Shown here: positions 16,019-24,063 of the stretch, piece by piece
Layout: every line of letters begins with the position of its first letter
Numbering within the stretch: the stretch's first letter is position 1
DNA from: Candidatus Gastranaerophilales bacterium
Lineage (GTDB): Bacteria > Cyanobacteriota > Vampirovibrionia > Gastranaerophilales > Gastranaerophilaceae
Assembly (NCBI GenBank): GCA_910587055.1
Contig: CAJUKY010000021.1
Span: forward strand, 1 to 29,874
DNA: 29,874 nt
Direction of reading: 5' to 3'
Notes under the pieces: model-generated
The model's input: the letters and a program-made list of their open reading frames with translations, nothing else
Database searches by the model: none
What the model was told of the DNA's origin: nothing
Program-made: the position numbers and the translations under genes

Positions 16019-16879
16019 ATGACTAATTTAGTATTTAATTCAGATGATTTCGGGATATCGCTTGAGGCTAATCTTGCAATTCTTGAGGCTTATTCAAACG
16101 GAGCTGTAACATCCACCTGTATTCTTGCAAATGGAAAATTCTATAAACAGGGAATAAACGAGGTGCTGCCCGAAATTCCAAATATAGGACGCGGAGTGCA
16201 CCTTAATATAATTGAAGGCGAAAGTCTTACTAAACCTTCCATGATAACCGACAACAATGGAATTTTTAATAAAGGTTATCTGTATTTTGTTTATAATGCG
16301 GGAAATAGAAAACTGCTCAAACAGATTGAAGATGAATTCAGAGCCCAAATCGAAAAAATAACGGCTGATACGGAAATTGACCATATAAATTCTCATGTGC
16401 ATACGCATGGTATTCCTTATATTTTTAATTTAGTTGTAAAACTTGCACTTGAATATAAAATCAAATACGTGCGGCTTCAATATGAAAGGCCTTATTTTGT
16501 TTTAAATAAAATACTCAGCTTGAAATATCCCGTAAACCTTGTAAAACTAGGGCTTTTGAATACATTCAGCATAATAAATAAAGCTACCGTCAATAGTTTA
16601 AATTCTAAATCTAAAAAAATATGGCTGAATGATTATTTAGTGGGAGTAAATTATACGGGGTATATGGATGAAAGCACAATTTTGGGCGGATTAAACGGGT
16701 TGAAAAATATTGCAAAAAATAAAACGGTTGAAATAATTGTACACCCGAGAACATTGGGATATGAAGGCCTAAAAAGCAATTATAATGAATTTCTGGCCTC
16801 AATAAATCCTAAAATAAAAGAAGAAATTTCAAAAAACGGTTTTAATTTAACAAATTATAAAGAATTATCTGCATGGTAA
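16019..16879 (+). CDS. YdjC/ChbG family carbohydrate deacetylase
   Basis: This 286-residue protein belongs to the YdjC (ChbG/HpnK) family, metal-dependent enzymes that remove N-acetyl groups from sugars such as chito-oligosaccharides. The metal-binding motifs are visible: NSDDFG (7-12), HLNI (near 60) and DHINSHVHTHG (near 120-130). Length is typical. It seems to head an operon: the histidine kinase gene overlaps its last 7 bases and the regulator gene overlaps the kinase. The window's other amino-sugar genes (anmK, murQ, SLT) make a GlcNAc- or MurNAc-containing substrate plausible, but that is inference. The promoter geometry suggests a leaderless mRNA. Confidence 0.88.
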   Translation: MTNLVFNSDDFGISLEANLAILEAYSNGAVTSTCILANGKFYKQGINEVLPEIPNIGRGVHLNIIEGESLTKPSMITDNNGIFNKGYLYFVYNAGNRKLLKQIEDEFRAQIEKITADTEIDHINSHVHTHGIPYIFNLVVKLALEYKIKYVRLQYERPYFVLNKILSLKYPVNLVKLGLLNTFSIINKATVNSLNSKSKKIWLNDYLVGVNYTGYMDESTILGGLNGLKNIAKNKTVEIIVHPRTLGYEGLKSNYNEFLASINPKIKEEISKNGFNLTNYKELSAW

Positions 16880-18498
16880 ATTTTGCTAAATATTTATTTA
16901 TAATTCTTGCAGTTACGCTCATTTTACCCTTGATGAGTTTATTTTTATATTCAAATAAACAAATATCTAAAATGGAGCTTGATATATCAAACAGAATTCT
17001 TGATAACGTTTCCAAAGAAATTAATTATAACATTGAAAATAATCTTAAAATTGAAACCGTAAATGCTATGGAAAAGTTATATATTACTTCCGCAAGCAAA
17101 TTTACAAAAAGCAACATTAAAGATATATTCAAAGATGCTGACGTTGAATTTTCAAACACTTTTCCCGATAAAATAAAATATTATTATGAAGTGGAAAGAA
17201 AACCCGATCCAAAATTATACAGTGTGGTTGTAATCCCCTTCCTTGAAGACGGCATAAAAGGAATAAAAATTAAAAAAGCGGTTGATTTAAATGTTATAAA
17301 AATGCCCGGGCCGTTTTTTATAGAATTATATTCAGATAAAAATATATCAAGTAAAAATTTAATAGATATAATTGCACCAAGCCAGATTTCAAAGACCATT
17401 ATAGGCTTTAAGAAAGAATTAAGCTCTTCACCGCCAGGAATTCCGAAAGACAAAAATATTGCTTATAAAATCTTTTCTCTGGATAAAAACTATACAAATG
17501 ATAATATTACTTTTTTAATTAAAACAAGCTGGCACATTCCCCCCGTTAATCCTTATGCAAAACGTGCAGTGCTTCTTATAATGCTTTTAGGGGTATTATT
17601 ATCCATTTTTGTTGCAAGATACATAAATATAAATTTTATTAATCCGTTTTTAAAACTTTCTGCTGCCTCAAAGAGAGTAAAATCCGGAGATTTAAATCTT
17701 GTTTTAAACACAGGGATAAAACATAAGACCGTACAAGAAACCTATACCAATTTTAATGACATGGTAAAAGGTTTAAAGGAAAAAGAGGAACTGCGTTCAA
17801 GCTTTATAAGAAATTTAACCCATGATTTAAGAACACCATTAATTGCGCAGGAAAGAGCTTTTTCCTTAATTTCAAATAAATTTACGGAGCTCGGTCTTAC
17901 TGAAGAAAAAGAGCTCTCAAAATCTCTGGAAAAAAATACGAGCCATCTTTTAAGAATGGTGAATTTAATACTTGAATCATACCAGTTTAATTTAAATAAA
18001 GAAAATCTGCATTTTGAAAAAGTAAATCTTACAAAAGCTGTTAAGGATTGTTTTATAAAAATAAAACCGATAGCAGATGAAAAAGAAATTAAACTGATAA
18101 ATAAAACGGATGATAAAACTGTTTTGTATACAGATATCACCTGTCTTGAAAGAATAATTATTAATCTCTGCGCCAATGCTATTGAAAATCTTTCGCATGG
18201 CGGATATATCAAAATTACTGCACAGGATTCACCTGAAATAATAAAAATAACGGTTGAAGATAACGGAAAAGGAATACCAAAAGAAGATATCGAACACATT
18301 TTTGACAGATATTTTTCTTCTAAGTCCTACAACAGAAAAATAGGTTCCGGCCTAGGGCTTGATGTTGTTAAAAAATTAACGGAAATAATTGATGGTAAAA
18401 TAGAATTAGAAAGTGAAGTTTTAAAATATACAAAATTTACCGTAACATTTGCTAAAAACGATAAGGAAAAGATAAATGACAAAGATTATACTGGTTGA
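16873..18498 (+). CDS. Membrane sensor histidine kinase
   Basis: This 541-residue protein has a first membrane helix (about 7-27), an extracytoplasmic sensor region of about 200 residues, a second helix (about 231-250), a HAMP linker (about 251-305), a HisKA dimerisation helix with phospho-acceptor H317 in THDLRTP, and an ATPase domain with INLCANAIENL (N box), VEDNGKGIP, FDRYFSS and GSGLGL. The sensor region has no recognised fold. The kinase overlaps the YdjC gene upstream by 7 bases and the regulator gene downstream by 23 bases, so the three are very probably cotranscribed and the kinase and regulator are partners. NarL-type regulators usually pair with HisKA_3 kinases, so a classical HisKA partner is less common. 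Confidence 0.93.
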   Translation: MVNFAKYLFIILAVTLILPLMSLFLYSNKQISKMELDISNRILDNVSKEINYNIENNLKIETVNAMEKLYITSASKFTKSNIKDIFKDADVEFSNTFPDKIKYYYEVERKPDPKLYSVVVIPFLEDGIKGIKIKKAVDLNVIKMPGPFFIELYSDKNISSKNLIDIIAPSQISKTIIGFKKELSSSPPGIPKDKNIAYKIFSLDKNYTNDNITFLIKTSWHIPPVNPYAKRAVLLIMLLGVLLSIFVARYININFINPFLKLSAASKRVKSGDLNLVLNTGIKHKTVQETYTNFNDMVKGLKEKEELRSSFIRNLTHDLRTPLIAQERAFSLISNKFTELGLTEEKELSKSLEKNTSHLLRMVNLILESYQFNLNKENLHFEKVNLTKAVKDCFIKIKPIADEKEIKLINKTDDKTVLYTDITCLERIIINLCANAIENLSHGGYIKITAQDSPEIIKITVEDNGKGIPKEDIEHIFDRYFSSKSYNRKIGSGLGLDVVKKLTEIIDGKIELESEVLKYTKFTVTFAKNDKEKINDKDYTG

Positions 18499-19147
18499 AG
18501 ATCATGAACTTACAAGAAAAGGTATTATTTATGCACTGAAACCATATAATGATATTAAGGTATCAGGGGAATTTGAAGACGGTAAAGAAGCAGTTGATTT
18601 TATAAAATCAACACCTGAAAACGATGTGCCTGATGTAATTTTGATGGATATTGCAATGCCTGTTTTAAATGGTATTGATGCTGCTAAAAGAATTAAAAAT
18701 TTATACCCCGACATAAAAATAATCATGCTGACATCCATTGATGAAAAAGAAAGCGTGCTTAATGCATTTAGTGCCGGTGCAAATGCTTATGTTATGAAGA
18801 ATATCACAATAGACAAGCTTGTCTCAATAATAAATATGGTTTTAAACGGGGAAATTTGGATTGCGCCAAATATTGCGGATTATATTTTGGATGTGCTCTC
18901 AAAGCTTAACACAAATACAGGCAATGAGGATGCAGAGCAAAAATCCGGTTCGGAATTTAATTTGACAAACAGGGAAAAAGAAATTCTTGCACTTATTGCT
19001 AAAGGCATGAGCAATAAAGACATTGCAAATAAACTTATCATATCCTTATACACGGTAAAAAACCATGTAAAAAGCATTATTCAAAAATTAGCCGTTGAAG
19101 ACAGAACACAGGCAGCAATTCTTGCCTTAACGGAAAAAATTGTATAA
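18476..19147 (+). CDS. NarL/FixJ-type response regulator, partner of the upstream kinase
   Basis: This 223-residue protein has a receiver domain (about 1-120) and a LuxR-type helix-turn-helix (about 160-223). The receiver contains E8/D9, phospho-acceptor D58 in LMDIAMP, T86 and K108. The DNA-binding part has NLTNREKEILALIAKGMSN followed by the recognition helix around SLYTVKNHVKSIIQKL. Its start lies within the kinase gene (23-base overlap), with AAGGA about 10 bases upstream, so translation is probably coupled. It is a paralogue of the orphan regulator at 3891-4592. Targets cannot be read from the sequence; the deacetylase operon itself is a natural candidate. Confidence 0.94.
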   Translation: MTKIILVEDHELTRKGIIYALKPYNDIKVSGEFEDGKEAVDFIKSTPENDVPDVILMDIAMPVLNGIDAAKRIKNLYPDIKIIMLTSIDEKESVLNAFSAGANAYVMKNITIDKLVSIINMVLNGEIWIAPNIADYILDVLSKLNTNTGNEDAEQKSGSEFNLTNREKEILALIAKGMSNKDIANKLIISLYTVKNHVKSIIQKLAVEDRTQAAILALTEKIV

Positions 19148-19165
19148 TTTACAGCTTTTAATAAT

Positions 19166-19186
19166 AAAAACTCCCAAAAAGGGAGT
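19166..19186 (-). terminator. Terminator of the tRNA-Glu/tRNA-Lys unit
   Basis: Read on the minus strand, a 6-bp stem ACTCCC/GGGAGT with a T5 loop is followed by TTTTATT. It lies immediately after the CCA end of tRNA-Lys. On the plus strand it follows the regulator gene by 19 bp and lacks a good T tract. Confidence 0.75.
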
Positions 19187-19189
19187 AAA

Positions 19190-19265
19190 TGGTGGGCCTG
19201 GTGGGACTCGAACCCACGACCAAAAGATTAAGAGTCTCCTGCGCTACCAACTGCGCTACAGGCCC
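19190..19265 (-). tRNA. tRNA-Lys (CTT)
   Basis: A complete cloverleaf. The acceptor stem is GGGCCTG/CAGGCCC, the anticodon loop is CTCTTAA, and the T-loop is GTTCGAGTC. The discriminator is A and CCA is encoded, unlike the other four tRNAs in the window. Confidence 0.95.
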
Positions 19266-19281
19266 GAATATTAAATTTATT

Positions 19282-19454
19282 TGTCCTGCGCTACCCTTCT
19301 CATAAAACCTGACATTTAGTCAGCTTTTATTCGGCAGAGTACTACAGTCCCGAATTGAATTATTCGGCGGTAACGGGACATTGCAAAACTATTTGCAATT
19401 GCCGGACAGGCATTTTGTTCAAATCCCGTTATCCGAAATAATAATTAGGGTTTT
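19282..19454. repeat. tRNA-derived debris between tRNA-Lys and tRNA-Glu
   Basis: This region holds fragments of its flanking tRNAs. Bases 19283-19294 (tcctgcgctacc) repeat the D-arm/anticodon part of tRNA-Lys. Bases 19363-19378 (ttcggcggtaacggga) are identical to the 3' end of tRNA-Glu with its flank at 19453-19468. Bases 19417-19437 hold a slightly altered copy of that end in inverted orientation. The two tRNA-Glu copies pair as an 8-bp plus 5-bp stem enclosing two smaller hairpins, one of them ATTGCAAA/TTTGCAAT. No complete tRNA or protein gene is present. Confidence 0.6.
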
Positions 19455-19526
19455 CGGCGGTAACGGGATTTGAACCCGTGTCAACAGAATGAGAATCTGC
19501 TATCCTGACCCCTAGACGATACCGCT
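19455..19526 (-). tRNA. tRNA-Glu (CTC), with A1-C72 mismatch
   Basis: The cloverleaf has anticodon loop TTCTCAT (CTC), anticodon stem GCAGA/TCTGT and T-loop TTCAAAT. The acceptor stem is AGCGGTA/TACCGCC, so positions 1 and 72 are A and C and do not pair; tRNA-Glu normally has G1-C72. The discriminator is G and CCA is not encoded. It may be functional, or it may be decaying given the tRNA debris beside it. Confidence 0.85.
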
Positions 19527-19538
19527 AAGAACAAATTT

Positions 19539-19567
19539 ATTCTAACACCAAAATTTTTCCTGCGCAA
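19539..19567 (-). promoter_or_regulatory. Promoter of the tRNA-Glu/tRNA-Lys unit
   Basis: Minus strand: TTGCGC (19567-19562), 17-bp spacer, TAGAAT (19544-19539) preceded by TGT, an extended -10. The predicted start is about 6 bp before the tRNA-Glu 5' end. Confidence 0.6.
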
Positions 19568-19674
19568 ACATAGTTAATAAAAAATATTTATAAAAATATG
19601 TAACAATTTCTTAAAAAATTTAAGTTACAAGTGCTTTGCACCGTAAAAGTAATTGAGAAAAGAAGGGATACAAT

Positions 19675-20802
19675 ATGCCGGAAAACTTCAAAATTACTTC
19701 AAACAGCACATATCTGCGCACTGCAGAAAATAATGTAAACGAAGCAAATAACAAAGATACGATTTTGACACAAGAAACAGTAAATAATAAAAATAATATT
19801 GAAGATAATCTGGTTGAATATACGGTAAACACCGGTAAGGAAACGAATGAAACAAAAAGTGAATCGGACTTTCTGCGTGAAAAATATATTATGGTGCAAA
19901 ATGAATATTTTAAGCTGCAGCAAGAATTATTAAAACTTGAAATGCAGCAAAACAGGATAAAGAGCGATATAAGAAATTGTAAAGACAGCAAAAGGGCAGC
20001 AAATCTGCAATCGCAATTATCTAATATAAAATCGCAAATTGATACCATAAAACAAAATGAGGCAATTTGTGAAAGCAATATGCAAAATTTAAATACACAA
20101 ATAATAAATGCATTTTTTGAAGAGTTAAATACAGGTTCAAACTTTAAACAAGAATTAAATATCAAAAATACCAGCTCCTCAAGCATTAAAGAAGAATCAA
20201 ACACAAATTCAAGCTTCAAGCAGGATTTTAAAGCGGGAAATACACAGGTGCTTTATTCAAATGCACCATACAGCGGAAAAGCAATTCCTCAAGACCTTGC
20301 AAATAAACTGGACAGTAAGCTCGGAAACGGTTTTAGCAAAAAATGCGAAGAGGTAGCCGCAAAATTAAATTGTAATGCAAATGATTTACTTGCAATGATG
20401 TACAGTGAATCAGGCTTAAATCCAAATATCAAAGGTAAAAGCGGCTCGGTAGGTCTTATTCAGTTTATGCCTTCGACCCTTTCTGCAAACGGCTATTCTT
20501 CCAAACAGGTGGCAAGCATGTCAGGAGTGCAGCAGCTTGATGTTGTAGCTGACATTCTTGGAAAATCAAAAGCCATGAGCGGCTTTAGCGCAAATGATAA
20601 AATTAATGCAGGAGATTTGTATGCAATTTGTTTTCTTCCTGCGGCTGCAAAAAATGATATTTTGTGTTCTTCATCCGGAAAATTAAACTGGGCATATAAG
20701 GCAAACTCGGGATTGGATTTAAATTCAGACGGAGCAATTTCAAAAGCGGATCTTGCCGCAAGACTAAACAAAAAATATTCGGAAATGCGCAGCGCAATAT
20801 AG
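19675..20802 (+). CDS. SLT-type lytic transglycosylase with coiled coil and EF-hand
   Basis: This 375-residue protein has a C-terminal lysozyme-like domain that should cleave peptidoglycan glycan strands and give anhydro-MurNAc ends. Catalytic Glu245 lies in MMYSESGLNP, followed by GSVGLIQFMPST (258-269), as in SLT enzymes. Residues 1-60 are Asn/Thr-rich and disordered-looking, 63-145 form a coiled coil, and 153-190 hold two imperfect copies of SxFKQ(E/D). Near 349-360, DLNSDGAISKAD is a canonical EF-hand loop. There is no signal peptide, so its export route is unclear. AAGGG precedes the ATG by 8 bases. Its stop is one base from that of convergent anmK, the kinase for the sugar that such enzymes release. 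Confidence 0.9.
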   Translation: MPENFKITSNSTYLRTAENNVNEANNKDTILTQETVNNKNNIEDNLVEYTVNTGKETNETKSESDFLREKYIMVQNEYFKLQQELLKLEMQQNRIKSDIRNCKDSKRAANLQSQLSNIKSQIDTIKQNEAICESNMQNLNTQIINAFFEELNTGSNFKQELNIKNTSSSSIKEESNTNSSFKQDFKAGNTQVLYSNAPYSGKAIPQDLANKLDSKLGNGFSKKCEEVAAKLNCNANDLLAMMYSESGLNPNIKGKSGSVGLIQFMPSTLSANGYSSKQVASMSGVQQLDVVADILGKSKAMSGFSANDKINAGDLYAICFLPAAAKNDILCSSSGKLNWAYKANSGLDLNSDGAISKADLAARLNKKYSEMRSAI

Positions 20803-20803
20803 A

Positions 20804-21919
20804 TTAATATACTATCTTACCCAGAACAAGAGGTTTTGAAGCACCTGTACATGACGGGATATTATTCGGTATATTATAAAAAGTACAATATCCAAGCAGA
20901 GCAAAAGCCATTGCTTCTTTATAGTTATTTGAAATCCCGAAATCTTCATGGGTTTTTAATTTAAGATTTTGCGGAAGATACTTCTTCAACATACGCATCA
21001 TAGTTTTATTATAGGCTCCGCCGCCGCCGATTATAACATTTTCAGCCTTTGCTTTATCATAAATAAATCTTTCATATGCCTGTGCTATGGTTTTAGCGGT
21101 AAGCGCGGTTAAAGTAGCAATTATATCTTTCGGGTTTTCAGGTGCAGTTTTTAGAAACTTCTCAATATAATCGGGTGAAAAATGCTCTCTGCCTGTAGTT
21201 TTTGGAGGGGGCATAAAATAATATTCATCTTGAAGAAGTGTATCAAGCCATTTATTTGAAACTTGACCGGATTGCGCTGTTTCGCCGTCTTTATCGTATT
21301 TTTTATTAAAAAACTTTTGCATGCAATAATCAATTATGATATTACCGCAGCCAGTATCAAACCCAAATACTTCGCAAGAATCGGATACCACGGTAACATT
21401 TGAAATTCCGCCGATATTTTGAACAAGAGAATTCTTAAACCATTTACTGTCTGCAAAACAAACCAGCGGTGCACCGTTACCGCCGTATGCAATATCTTTT
21501 TCTCTGAAATTTGAAATAACAGGGCAGCCGGTATCCGCAGCAATTACTGAACTTTCTCCAATTTGGAGTGTGCTTTTTATCAAAACACCGTCAATTTTTT
21601 CATCAAAAGGAAAATGATAGACAGTCTGTCCGTGGCTTGATATAAAATCAGGTTTTCCGAATTCATTGATTAAAATATTTGCAGCTTGTGCAAAACAGTG
21701 ACCTATTGCAAAATTAAGCTGACACAATTCTTTAACGGAAATTTCACACCTGAACGCTTTAAAAATCATTTCTCTTATTTTATCAGGATAAGAATAGTTT
21801 ATTCCTTTTATGAGCTTAACCGATAAATCAGGACAGACCTCACAATATGCAGCATCAATGGAATCACATGATGTGCCTGACATCAAACCTATTACTTTTT
21901 TTGTTTTTAATTCTTTCAT
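20804..21919 (-). CDS. anmK: Anhydro-N-acetylmuramic acid kinase
   Basis: This 371-residue protein phosphorylates and hydrolyses anhydro-MurNAc, released by lytic transglycosylases, to MurNAc-6-phosphate. The N-terminal phosphate loop is GLMSGTSCDSID (11-22). SSHGQT, QIGE and NIGGISN, the ATPase and substrate motifs of the family, follow in order. Length is typical. It diverges from murQ, whose product acts on the next intermediate, with only 35 bp between the start codons, and it converges on the transglycosylase gene with a single base between the stops. There is no usable Shine-Dalgarno; the promoter geometry suggests a leaderless message. Confidence 0.96.
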   Translation of the reverse strand: MKELKTKKVIGLMSGTSCDSIDAAYCEVCPDLSVKLIKGINYSYPDKIREMIFKAFRCEISVKELCQLNFAIGHCFAQAANILINEFGKPDFISSHGQTVYHFPFDEKIDGVLIKSTLQIGESSVIAADTGCPVISNFREKDIAYGGNGAPLVCFADSKWFKNSLVQNIGGISNVTVVSDSCEVFGFDTGCGNIIIDYCMQKFFNKKYDKDGETAQSGQVSNKWLDTLLQDEYYFMPPPKTTGREHFSPDYIEKFLKTAPENPKDIIATLTALTAKTIAQAYERFIYDKAKAENVIIGGGGAYNKTMMRMLKKYLPQNLKLKTHEDFGISNNYKEAMAFALLGYCTFYNIPNNIPSCTGASKPLVLGKIVY

Positions 21920-21947
21920 TGCCCTAATTGTAACAATACTCTATAAT
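21919..21947 (+). promoter_or_regulatory. Leaderless promoter of murQ
   Basis: TTGCCC (21919-21924), 17-bp spacer, TATAAT (21942-21947). The -10 ends 7 bp before the ATG at 21955, so transcription should start at the start codon. The -35 box overlaps the anmK start codon (21917-21919). Confidence 0.6.
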
Positions 21948-21955
21948 TAAAGCAA
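21927..21955 (-). promoter_or_regulatory. Leaderless promoter of anmK
   Basis: Minus strand: TTGCTT (21955-21950), 17-bp spacer, TACAAT (21932-21927). The -10 ends 7 bp before the anmK ATG. The -35 box overlaps the first base of murQ. The two promoters are interlocked head to head, so RNA polymerase probably cannot occupy both at once. Confidence 0.5.
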
Positions 21956-22839
21956 TGAAAAAGATTATTACGGAAAACAGAAACGAAAATACCAGAGATA
22001 TTGACCTTATTTCAAGTCTTGAAATTGTTCAAAAAATTAACAGAGAAGATGAAATAATAACGAGAGCTATTAAACGCGAGCTTTCAAATATTGCCGCAGG
22101 AATTGATATTATTGCCGGCTGTTTTTTAAAAGGCGGAAGACTTATTTATTTTGGCGCAGGAACATCCGGAAGGCTCGGGGTTCTTGATGCTTCGGAATGT
22201 CCGCCGACATTCGGGGTTGAGCCTGATATGGTTCAAGGAATTATAGCAGGCGGCGACAGAGCTTTGAGATTTGCAATCGAAGGGGCTGAAGATGATTTTG
22301 AGCTCGGGGTAAAAGACGGCAGTATTCTAAATAAAAATGATGTTTGTGTTTTAATTTCCGCAAGCGGAAACCCTAATTACCTTATAGGTGTTGCAGAAAG
22401 CGCACATGAAAGAAAATGTAAAATTATAGCCCTTACATCTAATCCGGACGGAAAAATTTTAAATGAAGCTGATGTTAAAATTTGTGTAGAAGTTGGCGCG
22501 GAAGTTATAGCAGGCTCATCAAGAATGAAATCCGGAACTGCACAAAAAATGGTTTTAAATATGCTTTCAACAGCATCTATGGTAAAAATAGGCAAGACAT
22601 ATGAAAATTTAATGATAGATGTTAAAGCAACAAACGAAAAGTTAAAAAAAAGAGCTGTTCAAATTACGGCGGATTTAAGCGGGAAAGATGAAAAAACCTC
22701 GCTGGAAGCGCTTGAAAAGTGCGGATGGCAGGTAAAAACCGCTGTTTTTACTCTGGTAAAAGATGTTTCAATCGAGAAGGCGCAATATGCGCTCAAACAA
22801 AGCGGCGGATTTTTAAGGAAAGCACTAAATGATTTTTAG
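21955..22839 (+). CDS. murQ: N-acetylmuramic acid 6-phosphate etherase
   Basis: This 294-residue SIS-domain enzyme cleaves the D-lactyl ether of MurNAc-6-phosphate to give GlcNAc-6-phosphate and D-lactate. FGAGTSGRLGVLDASECPPT (about 63-82) is the family signature and includes the glutamate used in catalysis. ISASGNPNY and the GSSRMKSGTAQK segment are also typical. It works directly after AnmK in cell-wall recycling, and the two genes are divergent neighbours. The MFS gene overlaps its last 11 bases, so they are cotranscribed. There is no Shine-Dalgarno before the ATG; the -10 box position suggests leaderless translation. Confidence 0.97.
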   Translation: MKKIITENRNENTRDIDLISSLEIVQKINREDEIITRAIKRELSNIAAGIDIIAGCFLKGGRLIYFGAGTSGRLGVLDASECPPTFGVEPDMVQGIIAGGDRALRFAIEGAEDDFELGVKDGSILNKNDVCVLISASGNPNYLIGVAESAHERKCKIIALTSNPDGKILNEADVKICVEVGAEVIAGSSRMKSGTAQKMVLNMLSTASMVKIGKTYENLMIDVKATNEKLKKRAVQITADLSGKDEKTSLEALEKCGWQVKTAVFTLVKDVSIEKAQYALKQSGGFLRKALNDF

Positions 22840-23989
22840 CAAAGCACAAAGAGCATTATCCGGTTTAAGCATAGGACATTTCGCAATAGATTTATATGCT
22901 GCAATTTTAATTCCGCTGTATCCGCTAATAGCTCAAAGGCTGGAAATAAATCTTGCAGCAATCAGTATCGTGATCGCAATAGGACACAGTATTTCTTCTG
23001 TTTTACAGCCGGTATTCGGGCATATTTCAGATAAAATACATAAGAGAGTTTTTATGTTCTTCGGGATAATATTTTCAAGCGTTTTTATTCCGCTTGGATT
23101 TAAGGCGCCAAATGCTTTTATACTTACGCTGTGCTTGATGCTCGGAATGATTGGAAATGCATTTTATCACCCGCAGGTGACTTTAATTATTAAAAATTTT
23201 TATGAAGAAAAATTAAAATTATCTTATGCTATAGGGGTATTTTTGGGTTTTGGCACAATAGGATATGCCATGGGGCCGTACCTATCCGCTTATGTACTTG
23301 AAACATTCGGAGATAAAAACTATATCTATATCGGACTTGCAGGAGTTTTAATTGCAATATTAATGTTGTTTTATGTTCCAAAAATTGAAAAGGCGAGACA
23401 GATCTGCAAGGATAATTTTGCCGCCGCATTAAAAGAAATTTTAAAAAATAAAACATGCATATTTTTAATAATAATTACAGTAATAAAAGCTGCACTCGTT
23501 ATGTCTTTCGGGACATATATTCCTTTTCTTTTAAAGAAATATGAATTTCCGATAACGCAGACGGGACTTATTTTAACTATGTTTTATATTGCAGGCGGGA
23601 TTTCCATGATAATAAGCTCACACCTTGAAAAGCGCATTAAGTTAAGAGGAGTTATGACAGCTTCTTTTCTGCCGCTGCTGCCTTTAACCATATTTTCATT
23701 AATAAGTTTGCAGTATAATACAATTTTGGCTTCAATATTATTTATAATAACAGGATTTTTTGTACTTTTATCAGCAGGAGTTGTGCTTGCACATGCTCAA
23801 AAAGTAATGTCCGCGCATACCGGTACAATAAGCGGAATAATTCAAGGTTTTACGCTTGCCCTCGGGTCGCTGTTATTAATTCCGTTCGGATTTATCGGGG
23901 AACAATTCGGGGTAGAATATATTTTAATTTTAATAACCTCAATTGCATTTATGGCAGCTATTTACACTGCTAAAACAAAACTTATTTAG
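22829..23989 (+). CDS. MFS transporter, Fsr-like
   Basis: This 386-residue protein has about 12 hydrophobic segments and belongs to the major facilitator superfamily. HFAIDLYAAILIPLYPLI, then QPVFGHISDK (the loop 2-3 motif), resembles the fosmidomycin-resistance (Fsr) group. The start overlaps murQ by 11 bases, with AAGGA about 10 bases upstream, so it is very probably translated from the murQ message. The context suggests transport of a cell-wall sugar or muropeptide, or export of a product of recycling, but Fsr relatives are known as drug exporters and the sequence does not decide. AmpG, the known muropeptide permease, is also MFS but is not obviously closer. Confidence 0.88.
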   Translation: MIFSKAQRALSGLSIGHFAIDLYAAILIPLYPLIAQRLEINLAAISIVIAIGHSISSVLQPVFGHISDKIHKRVFMFFGIIFSSVFIPLGFKAPNAFILTLCLMLGMIGNAFYHPQVTLIIKNFYEEKLKLSYAIGVFLGFGTIGYAMGPYLSAYVLETFGDKNYIYIGLAGVLIAILMLFYVPKIEKARQICKDNFAAALKEILKNKTCIFLIIITVIKAALVMSFGTYIPFLLKKYEFPITQTGLILTMFYIAGGISMIISSHLEKRIKLRGVMTASFLPLLPLTIFSLISLQYNTILASILFIITGFFVLLSAGVVLAHAQKVMSAHTGTISGIIQGFTLALGSLLLIPFGFIGEQFGVEYILILITSIAFMAAIYTAKTKLI

Positions 23990-24063
23990 TTTAATCGTGC
24001 GAAATTAACTTAATTTTATGATATTTTTATAAAAGATAGTTATGGAATGATAGGAAAAAACTT

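Noticed and set aside
19310..19329. Plus-strand terminator CTGAC-ATTTA-GTCAG-CTTTT
   Set aside because: The stem is only 5 bp and no plus-strand gene ends nearby except the regulator 160 bp earlier; kept as part of the tRNA debris region.
19266..19454. An additional complete tRNA between tRNA-Lys and tRNA-Glu
   Set aside because: Only fragments match; no anticodon arm and full acceptor stem can be assembled.
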